Below are positions 14,028 to 22,525 of a stretch of 64,000 nt of DNA, piece after piece; position 1 is the first letter of the stretch; each line of letters starts with the position of its first letter. The DNA comes from Pseudomonas knackmussii B13. Lineage in GTDB: Bacteria; Pseudomonadota; Gammaproteobacteria; Pseudomonadales; Pseudomonadaceae. The stretch lies in the NCBI RefSeq assembly GCF_000689415.1, contig NZ_HG322950.1, forward strand, positions 682,001 through 746,000. Reading direction: 5' to 3'. The translations under genes were made by a program, and so were the position numbers. The notes under the pieces are model-generated. The model worked only from the letters and a program-made list of their open reading frames with translations. It did no database searches and was not told the origin of the DNA.

Positions 14028-14684
14028 CTAGCTGGCGCCGCGGTCGTCGCCGGGCTCAGCGTGATTGCCGTGATCGTCTCCGGCCTCGGCGTGATTGCCG
14101 TGATCGTCTCCGGCCTCGGCGTGATTGCCATGGTCGTCTCCGGCCTCGGCGTGATTGCCATGGTCGTCACCGGCTTCGGCGTGGTTGCCGTGGTCATCGC
14201 CGGCTTCGGCATGGTTGCCATGGTCGTCCCCGGCCTCGGCATGGGTACCGCTACGGCCGCTGTTGCCGGCGCTGTCGCCGCTGTGGCTGCTGCCGCTGTT
14301 GGCACTGCCGTGACCGCTGTTGCCGCCGCCATGGCCGCTACCGCTTCCACCGCCACTGCTGCCTCCACCGTGGCCGCCGCCATTGCCGCCGCCGCTGCCA
14401 CCACCGCCGTGACCGCCACCGCCGCCGCCGCTGCCACCACCGCCATGGCCGCCACCACCGCCGCCGCTGCCGCCACCGCCATGGCCGCCACCACCGCCGC
14501 CGCTGCCGCCACCACCGCCGCCGCTGCCGCCACCACCGTGGCCGCCTCCGCCTCCGCCTCCGCCGCTACCGCCTTCCCGCGCCTCGGCGCTGGAAAGCGG
14601 CGAAAGATTGTCGGGCAGCCAGGAATGAGCCGCTACCAGTGCACCAGCAACGGCCAGGACCAACAGGCTTTTCTTCAACTTCAT
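14028..14684 (-). CDS. Secreted Gly/His-rich repeat protein, function unknown
   Basis: I do not recognise a family. The 218-residue product has a signal peptide (MKLKKSLLVLAVAGALVAAHS), then a Gly/Ser/His tract at about residues 37-115 (blocks of GGGGHGGGGS), then a Ser/Asn/Gly stretch, and finally seven tandem 10-residue units HAEAGDDHGN (residues 148-218, the last degenerate as HAEPGDDRG). His and Asp side chains regularly spaced in an exported protein suggest divalent metal binding or an extended surface polymer; this is inference. The next genes on the same strand upstream are the SCO-cytochrome c and multicopper oxidase genes. GGAGAGA is the likely ribosome site. Confidence 0.8.
   Translation of the reverse strand: MKLKKSLLVLAVAGALVAAHSWLPDNLSPLSSAEAREGGSGGGGGGGGHGGGGSGGGGGGSGGGGGGHGGGGSGGGGGGHGGGGSGGGGGGHGGGGSGGGNGGGHGGGSSGGGSGSGHGGGNSGHGSANSGSSHSGDSAGNSGRSGTHAEAGDDHGNHAEAGDDHGNHAEAGDDHGNHAEAGDDHGNHAEAGDDHGNHAEAGDDHGNHAEPGDDRGAS
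14031..14243 (-). repeat. Seven tandem 30-bp coding repeats
   Basis: The 3' part of the Gly-rich gene consists of seven 30-bp units, each encoding HAEAGDDHGN or a close variant. The units nearest the 3' end are nearly identical at the DNA level, while those further upstream carry synonymous changes, a pattern expected from recent slippage or unequal recombination. Copy number is probably variable between strains. Confidence 0.9.
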
Positions 14685-14835
14685 GGGAGTCTCTCCATTG
14701 GCTTTGGGGCACGAGGCCCGAACTGGGGCTCACATGCTCTGGGTCCACTGACGGCCCTCGGAAAGAGCGGCCAGTGATTACGGAACACGCCAGGAAGGCG
14801 ATCGCGCCGACCGGTCGTCGGGCGGCGCGGCGCTT

Positions 14836-15803
14836 TCACTGGCTGGCCTGCTGCAGTGCCGGCTTTGCAGGGGCAGTCGGCGGCAAAGGGTTGTCGAGGT
14901 AGGTGAGCAGCGCTTCGACGTCCGTTTCGCCCAGCCCCATGTTGGGCATGGCCACCTGGTTGAACTGCTGGTAGAGCGCGCTGGCGATCGGGTCCTGCTC
15001 GGCCAGCATGCGGTCCGGCTCGCGCAGCCAGCGGCTCAGCCAGGCGCGTTCGCGGCGCTGGGTGACGCCGGCGAGGTCCGGGCCTATGGCCTGGCGCAGG
15101 GCGTTGGCGTCGGCGCCCAGGGAGTGGCAGGCGGAGCAGCGGGTGCGGAACAGCTGCTCGCCGTGCGAGGGCGTGCGCAGCTGGGGCGCGTCGGCGTAGC
15201 TGTTGGGCTTGGCGCTGGCCAGCTTCCAGTTGTGCAGCTCGTTGCCCAGGCGGTCGGCGAGGATGTACGGATTCTCGAAGGGCGAGACCTTCATCCATTG
15301 CCCCGTAGCCTGGTTGCCGATGATCAGGCTGAGGCTGTGCTGGCTCTTGTTCTGCGGGTCGATCCGCGCGTCGAGCAGGCCCAGGCGCTGGCGCAGTTCG
15401 GTGATGGCGGCGAAGTCGCCGGTGAGGAAGCGCCAGCCGGGGCCGACGTGGAAGCGCTCGGCGTAGGCCTTGAGCACTTCCGGGGTGTCGGCCACGGGGT
15501 CGATGCTGATGGAGTAGAAGTACAGGTCCTTGCCGACGCGGTCGCCCAGCAGCTTCTGCACCTGGCGCAGGCGCGCGGTCTCCGCCGGGCAGGTGGCCGA
15601 GCAGCCGGTGAAGATGAAGTTGATGGCCACCACCTTGCCGGCGATCAGGTCGTCGAAGAAGCGCACGTGCCGGCCGTCCTGGTCGACCAGCTCGGTGTTG
15701 GGGAAGTAGTCGCGGCCCCAGGGGCCATCGCCCTCGGCGGCCGCCATGTGGCAGGCGGCCGCCAGGAGCAGTAGCCAGGGCTTCAGCCACCGGGCCGCGC
15801 GTT

Positions 15804-15807
<4 letters not shown>
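14836..15807 (-). CDS. SCO1/SenC-family copper protein fused to a c-type cytochrome domain
   Basis: A 323-residue exported fusion. After a signal sequence (MKRAARWLKPWLLLLAAACHMAAAEG) comes a thioredoxin-fold SCO domain with the copper-binding CxxxC (TGCSATCPAE) and the partner His (SQHSLSLIIG). From about residue 220 there is a single-heme cytochrome c domain (RCSACHSLG, distal Met probably in VAMPNMGLGE). SCO proteins deliver copper or handle thiols in the periplasm; the attached heme suggests electron transfer. Its ATG overlaps the multicopper oxidase stop (ATGA), so the two are almost certainly coexpressed and may work together. Confidence 0.93.
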
Positions 15808-18599
<2,792 letters not shown>

Positions 18600-18712
18600 G
18601 TTCGGCTTCCTTCGCTTCGCGAGCGGATGGGTCGACGTAGCGATCCGCGGTGTACGGAACGGCCGCGGGTGTTTCTGGTGTTGGCGAAGGGGCCGTCGCA
18701 AAGCTCGCGCCA

Positions 18713-18729
18713 CAATTTGCAACAAATTG
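18713..18729. promoter_or_regulatory. 17-bp palindrome upstream of the multicopper oxidase (possible operator)
   Basis: CAATTTG-CAA-CAAATTG is a perfect 7-3-7 inverted repeat and the only AT-rich spot in the 250-bp region before the oxidase start, 114 bp away. Just upstream on the minus strand TGGCAC with GC ten bases after the GG (18755-18741) resembles a weak sigma-54 element. Both are inferences. Confidence 0.45.
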
Positions 18730-18850
18730 CCTGGCGCGCCGCTGGCCTAGTGCCATGCGGCTTGCAGGAGAGAGTGAGGAAGAAGTGAGGGGGAACGCGG
18801 CTGGGGATATTGCCCCGAGCCCGGGGGATCGGCGGCCCGCTGGCGGGGAA

Positions 18851-19526
18851 TCAGCGCAGCGCCACAGCGAGCCGATGGGCTGGTACTTGGCGCCCAGCTT
18901 TTTGGCCAGCAGGCGGGCACGGCCGAGACGCACGGGGCCGCTTTCGATGTCCACCAGCAGCGTCGGGCAGGGCAGTGGCGACAGGGGGGCGCTGTCGCTC
19001 AGGCGGCCGTCGGTGAGGATCAGCAAACGCTGGTTTTCACCAGGCTTGTGGCGCTGGCGCCGTTGCAGCCAGTCACTGGCCTGGGCGAGTGCTTCGGGGA
19101 GCGGCGTGCCGCCGCCGGCGCCCACTTCGCGAAGCCAGTCGCGCAGCTCTCGCGAGGCTTTCTGGCCTTGCCACAGCCAGCGCGGTTCGCTGCCTGCGGC
19201 GTGCAGCACGGCGAGGCGTGCGCGCTTGCGGTAGGCCTGCTCGAAGACGTTTGCCAGCAGGCCCTTGGCCTGGCTCAGCGCGCCGTGGCGGTGGGTGCTG
19301 GCCGAGGCGTCGAGCAGGACCAGCCAGAGTTCCTGGGGCCGCGCGCTGCGAGCGTGCCAGTGCAGATCGTCGCGCTGGCGCGGCCGGCCGTGGCGCAGCG
19401 TCGCCGGCCAGTCGATGCGCAGCTGCGCGCCGTCGCGGCGGGCGCCGCTGCGGCCGCCGGCGAGCTGGCCGGGTCTGGGGTTGGCATCCGCGCCTGGGGC
19501 CGGGCGCGGGCGGATGCTCAGGGCTT
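18851..19526 (-). CDS. ChlD-type VWA (MIDAS) chelatase domain, in -1 frame after chlI; 3' end unclear
   Basis: A VWA-domain polypeptide expected to be the medium (ChlD/CobT-like) subunit of the cobaltochelatase. Seen: an Arg/Pro-rich linker, WLVLLDASAST with the MIDAS DxSxS, GAGGGTPLPEAL and LILTDGRLSD. There is no ATG, GTG or TTG and no ribosome site at its 5' end; the frame is entered by a -1 shift at the A-AAA-AAG heptamer immediately before the chlI stop, giving a ChlI-ChlD fusion of about 555 residues. After LLAKKLGAKYQPIGSL, where I expect the domain to end, no in-frame stop occurs; the frame remains open to 17829, deep inside the oxidase gene. A TGA in the next frame lies at 18851-18853. 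I used that as a nominal end. Confidence 0.75.
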
Positions 19527-19532
19527 TTTTGG
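19484..19532 (-). promoter_or_regulatory. Programmed -1 ribosomal frameshift site (slippery heptamer plus hairpin)
   Basis: In the chlI frame the last codons are CCA AAA AAG CCC TGA, so the heptamer A-AAA-AAG (19530-19524) is in the register used by dnaX. Six nucleotides after it a stem begins: GCATCC...GCGCC pairs with GGCGCGGATGC (11 bp with a 4-nt bulge, 19517-19484). Heptamer, spacer and stem together are the standard architecture of bacterial -1 frameshifting. Slippage changes the terminator codon into Ala-Leu-Ser-Ile-Arg and joins the VWA domain. Confidence 0.85.
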
Positions 19533-20519
19533 CCAGCGCGGCAATTCGCGCGCGGCGCCCATCGGCACGGCGCGGGCGGGCAGTTCGCCCCACTGGCCGT
19601 CGCCCTGATTGCCTTGCTGCGGTTCGTTGGCGCTCGGTGCTTGCGCGGATGGCGGCTGGCTCTGCGCGGGCGGCGAATGACGGCGGCGGTGGGCCAGGGC
19701 GAAGGGTTCGAGCGCGTCGATATCCACCGCTTCGATGCGGTCGGCGCCGCGCCAGGCGGCATGCGCGCGGGCGCCCCGCAGCCAGACCAGATCGGCGCGC
19801 AGGCCGTCGACGCCGGCGGCATAGCAGCGCTCGGCAATCGCCTGCAATGCGTCGTCGTCCAGCGGGATGTAGGCCAGGCGCTGGCGCGCGTCGCTGCAGC
19901 GCTGGCGCAGGGCCTCCTGCTCGGCTTGCCAGCGTGCAAGGAAGGCCTGCGGATTGGCATCGAAGGCCAGGCGGCGGCGGACGATCTCGGCGCGCTCGGC
20001 CGGTTGCGGGGTGCTGTCCAATTCGACCTTGAGGCCGAAGCGGTCGAGCAGTTGCGGGCGCAGTTCGCCTTCCTCGGGGTTCATGGTGCCGATCAGCACG
20101 AAGCGCGCCGGGTGGCTGTGCGACAGGCCATCGCGCTCGACGTGGTTGACCCCGCTGGCGGCGACGTCCAGCAGCAGGTCCACCAGGTGGTCGGGCAGCA
20201 GGTTCACCTCGTCGACGTAGAGCACGCCGCCATCGGCGTTGGCCAGGATACCCGGCGAGAAGCGCGCGCGGCCTTCGCCCAGTGCGGCATCGAGGTCGAG
20301 GGTGCCGACGATGCGTTCCTCGCTGGCACCCAGCGGTAGGGTGACGAAGCGCCCGCCATCGAGCAGGTCGGCGACGCCACGGGCCAGGGTCGACTTGGCC
20401 ATGCCGCGCGGTCCCTCGATCAGCACGCCGCCGATGGCCGGGTCGATGGCGGCCAGGCACAGCGCCAGTTTCAGGTCGTCGGCGGCGACCACGGCGGCGA
20501 GGGGGAAGTGCGCTTGCAT
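19518..20519 (-). CDS. chlI: ChlI-type AAA+ ATPase, cobaltochelatase small subunit
   Basis: AAA+ motor subunit of the Mg/Co-chelatase family, cytoplasmic. The 333-residue product shows Walker A as GPRGMAKSTLARG (near residue 40), the Walker B-like VLYVDEVNLLPDHLVD, sensor segment FVLIGTMNPEEGELRPQLLDRFGL and a basic/Gln-rich tail. The ATG at 20519 (MQAHFPLAAVVAADDLK) was chosen on family similarity; 29 more in-frame codons lie upstream. Neighbours cobN and cobW suggest it powers cobalt insertion into hydrogenobyrinate diamide with CobN. The stop codon is preceded by a slippery A-AAA-AAG, so it also supplies the N-terminal half of a ChlD-type fusion. Confidence 0.93.
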   Translation of the reverse strand: MQAHFPLAAVVAADDLKLALCLAAIDPAIGGVLIEGPRGMAKSTLARGVADLLDGGRFVTLPLGASEERIVGTLDLDAALGEGRARFSPGILANADGGVLYVDEVNLLPDHLVDLLLDVAASGVNHVERDGLSHSHPARFVLIGTMNPEEGELRPQLLDRFGLKVELDSTPQPAERAEIVRRRLAFDANPQAFLARWQAEQEALRQRCSDARQRLAYIPLDDDALQAIAERCYAAGVDGLRADLVWLRGARAHAAWRGADRIEAVDIDALEPFALAHRRRHSPPAQSQPPSAQAPSANEPQQGNQGDGQWGELPARAVPMGAARELPRWPKKP

Positions 20520-20612
20520 CGGGTTTACCTGCGGCGGGCGTGAGAGGGCGAATGGTAGCGAAGGCGGAAGGGTCGGGCGACCGTTGCGGATCGGTCCGAT
20601 AGACAAGAGTGA

Positions 20613-20641
20613 TTGAAAGCCCTGCGGCGATGCAGTAAGTT
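20613..20641 (+). promoter_or_regulatory. Putative promoter of the DAHP synthase leader
   Basis: TTGAAA (20613-20618) and TAAGTT (20636-20641) are spaced 17 bp and would start RNA about 17 nt before the leader-peptide ATG. An inverted repeat AAGTTG-GCCCT-CAACTT (20637-20653) covers the -10 and start point and could be an operator. The minus-strand chlI gene starts from the same interval. Confidence 0.6.
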
Positions 20642-20665
20642 GGCCCTCAACTTGTGGAGATAACC

Positions 20666-20800
20666 ATGTCGTCCAGCCTGTCCATCCAGTCCCTCGCTCG
20701 CCTCGGTGCCATCGGCTCCGTGGTCGCTCGCGCGCAGGTCCTGGCTGCTGCGGCCGGTTATTTCTTTTATGGGTATTGGTTTAGCCACAGGCGCGCCTGA
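20666..20800 (+). CDS. 44-residue aromatic-rich leader peptide ahead of the DAHP synthase
   Basis: A small reading frame with a good ribosome site (GGAGA, 5 bp before the ATG). It starts MSSSLSIQSLARLG and carries at residues 32-39 the block YFFYGYWF, seven aromatic residues in eight and all three aromatic amino acids, followed by SHRRA and stop. The GGGTAT of codons Gly36-Tyr37 (20771-20776) can pair with ATACCC right at the stop codon (20800-20805), and a rho-independent terminator begins 50 nt later. This is the layout of a ribosome-mediated attenuator: scarcity of charged Tyr, Phe or Trp tRNA would stall the ribosome and alter folding. A short membrane peptide is the alternative reading. 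Confidence 0.75.
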   Translation: MSSSLSIQSLARLGAIGSVVARAQVLAAAAGYFFYGYWFSHRRA

Positions 20801-20850
20801 TACCCCACAGGCGCCCTAGCAAGCAGGGTCGCCAACCAGACAGATTCACG

Positions 20851-20885
20851 AAACCCCGGTCGGCCCCCCGGGGTTTTTGTTTTTC
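20851..20885 (+). terminator. Rho-independent terminator (attenuator) between leader peptide and DAHP synthase
   Basis: AAACCCCGG (20851-20859) pairs with CCGGGGTTT (20868-20876) and is followed by TTTTTGTTTTT. It stands after the leader peptide and before the structural gene, so it should act as a conditional terminator. The preceding segment GGCGCCCT (20810-20817) can pair with AGGG-T-CGCC, giving another hairpin just upstream. Confidence 0.88.
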
Positions 20886-20926
20886 CGGCCCACAAGGCCA
20901 ACACACTTCAAGCACAGGATCGAAAC

Positions 20927-21028
20927 ATGACCGCTTACACCACCTACCGCTATTACCGCACCTCCGACTGGCGATTTAGCAGCCGCGCCGCTGCCACACC
21001 CGAACGACTCAGTCGAACACTCAGATAG
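20927..21028 (+). CDS. 33-residue second small peptide, Tyr-rich, before the DAHP synthase
   Basis: ATG with AGGA ribosome site upstream opens a 33-codon frame beginning MTAYTTYRYYRTSDWRF, with four Tyr in residues 4-10 plus Trp15 and Phe17, then a basic/Thr-rich tail. It lies after the terminator and 44 bp before the DAHP synthase ATG, so it would be translated only on read-through RNA. No second T-run follows, which points to control of translation of the downstream gene, if it is a real peptide. Confidence 0.6.
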   Translation: MTAYTTYRYYRTSDWRFSSRAAATPERLSRTLR

Positions 21029-21072
21029 CGCCGCGCGCGGCAGATGACCGCGCCGGCCAAGGATGCCCACCG

Positions 21073-22170
21073 ATGAACTCTTCCGTTTCCGCCCTGATCC
21101 GCAACGACCTGCCGCAGTCCGCCGAAGTCCTCGACCTGCCGCTGCCCTCCGCTCGCCGCCGCGAACAGCCGCTGCCGAGCCCCGCCGAATTGCGCCAGCG
21201 CCTGCCGCTGCCTGCCGCCCTGGCCCACCAGGTCCGCGAAGGCCGCGAGGCCATCCGCGCCGTCCTCGCTGGCCGCGACCCGCGCCTGCTGGTAGTGGTC
21301 GGCCCGTGCTCCATCCATGACCCCGAGTCCGCCCTCGAATACGCCGACCGCCTGGCCGCGCTGGCGCCGCAGGTGAGCGACCAGCTGCTGCTGGTGATGC
21401 GCGCCTACGTCGAGAAGCCGCGCACCACCGTCGGCTGGAAGGGCCTGGTGTACGACCCGCAGCTGGATGGCAGCGGCGACATGGCTGGCGGCTTGGCGCT
21501 GTCGCGCAAACTGATGCTGGGCATGCTCGAACGCGGCCTGCCGATCGCCACCGAACTGCTGCAACCGCTGGTGGCCGGCTACTTCGACGACCTGCTCGGC
21601 TGGGCCGCCATCGGTGCGCGCACCAGCGAGTCGCAGGTGCACCGCGAGATGGTCAGCGGGCTGGATCTGCCGGTGGGCTTCAAGAACGGCACCGACGGCA
21701 GCATCGGCATCGCCACCGACGCCATGCGCTCGGCGGCGCACCCGCACCAGCACTTCGGCATCGACCCGCAGGGCCGTCCGTCGCTGGTGCAGACCCAGGG
21801 CAATCCGGACACCCACCTGGTGCTGCGCGGCGGCCACAGCGGGCCGAACCACGATGCGGACAGCGTGCGGAAGATCCGCGAAGGGCTGGAGAAGCTGGGC
21901 ATCGCGCCGAGCATCATGGTCGACTGCAGCCACGCCAACAGCGGCAAGGACCCGCTGCGCCAACCGGCGGTCCTGCAAAGCGTGCTCGACCAGCGCCTGG
22001 CCGGCGACACATCCCTGCGCGGGGTGATGCTCGAAGGGCACCTGTTCGACGGCTGCCAGCCGCTATCCGGCGAGCTGCGCTACGGCGTCTCGATCACCGA
22101 CGGCTGCCTGGGCTGGAGCGGTACCGAGGCGCTGCTGCTGGAGGCGGCGGAGCGACTGCGCCGGGGGTGA
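21073..22170 (+). CDS. 3-deoxy-7-phosphoheptulonate (DAHP) synthase, class I
   Basis: First enzyme of the shikimate pathway: phosphoenolpyruvate plus erythrose 4-phosphate gives DAHP. The 365-residue protein has the class I motifs VVVGPCSIHDP (metal-ligand Cys), EKPRTTVGWKG, GFKNGTDGSIGIA, VLRGGHSGPNHD and DCSHANSGKDP, plus an N-terminal extension (to about residue 45) that in this class takes part in feedback inhibition. The ATG follows AAGGA. It is embedded between chlI and cobN but on the opposite strand, as I recall for PA2943. Two aromatic-rich small peptides and a terminator precede it, suggesting attenuation by aromatic amino acids. Confidence 0.95.
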   Translation: MNSSVSALIRNDLPQSAEVLDLPLPSARRREQPLPSPAELRQRLPLPAALAHQVREGREAIRAVLAGRDPRLLVVVGPCSIHDPESALEYADRLAALAPQVSDQLLLVMRAYVEKPRTTVGWKGLVYDPQLDGSGDMAGGLALSRKLMLGMLERGLPIATELLQPLVAGYFDDLLGWAAIGARTSESQVHREMVSGLDLPVGFKNGTDGSIGIATDAMRSAAHPHQHFGIDPQGRPSLVQTQGNPDTHLVLRGGHSGPNHDADSVRKIREGLEKLGIAPSIMVDCSHANSGKDPLRQPAVLQSVLDQRLAGDTSLRGVMLEGHLFDGCQPLSGELRYGVSITDGCLGWSGTEALLLEAAERLRRG

Positions 22171-22190
22171 ACCCGGCGGCTGAACGGTGC

Positions 22191-22268
22191 CGTAGGAGCG
22201 GATCTTATCCGCGAAAATACTGGCGCCGATGCAACCTTGTAGGAGCGCGCCATGCGCGCGAATCGCGG
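22191..22268. repeat. 78-bp direct repeat, copy 1 (REP-like)
   Basis: Starts CGTAGGAGCGGATCTTATCC and contains a second GTAGGAGCG unit at about 22240. It recurs at 22349 with only three mismatches in 78 positions. Each copy contains short complementary arms (for example CGCGCCATGCGCG), so RNA or single strands would fold. The 355-bp gap between the DAHP synthase and cobN (22171-22525) holds only these repeats and related hairpin arms at about 22434 and 22497; I see no gene. Confidence 0.85.
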
Positions 22269-22348
22269 ACAAGCTCCGCTCCTGCAGGGGCGTCGCGTCA
22301 TGGTGTACATCCGCGAACGGTTGTGCGCCCTACGGTCGATCCGTGCCG

Positions 22349-22426
22349 CGTAGGAGCGGATCTTATCCGCGAAAATACTGGCACCGATGCGACATTGTAG
22401 GAGCGCGCCATGCGCGCGAATCGCGG
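22349..22426. repeat. 78-bp direct repeat, copy 2 (REP-like)
   Basis: Second copy of the element at 22191, offset by 158 bp, differing at three positions. It is followed by a complementary arm (CGCTCCTAC, about 22436-22444) that can close a hairpin with the internal GTAGGAGCG. The element lies just past the 3' end of cobN and may stabilise or delimit that transcript. Confidence 0.85.
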
Positions 22427-22525
22427 CCATGGGCCGCTCCTACAGGGGCGAGCGGACTCCGTCCGCGATGGCATCCGATGATACGGATCGCGGATGAATC
22501 CGCTCCTACGAATAGCCGGTCGGCG

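Noticed and set aside
14031..14243. 30-bp tandem units as a CRISPR array
   Set aside because: Units are contiguous with no spacers, encode an in-frame protein repeat, and no cas genes are present.
18741..18755. Sigma-54 promoter for the multicopper oxidase
   Set aside because: The -24 half TGGCAC is good but the -12 half reads CAGC rather than TTGC and no enhancer site is evident; kept only as a note.
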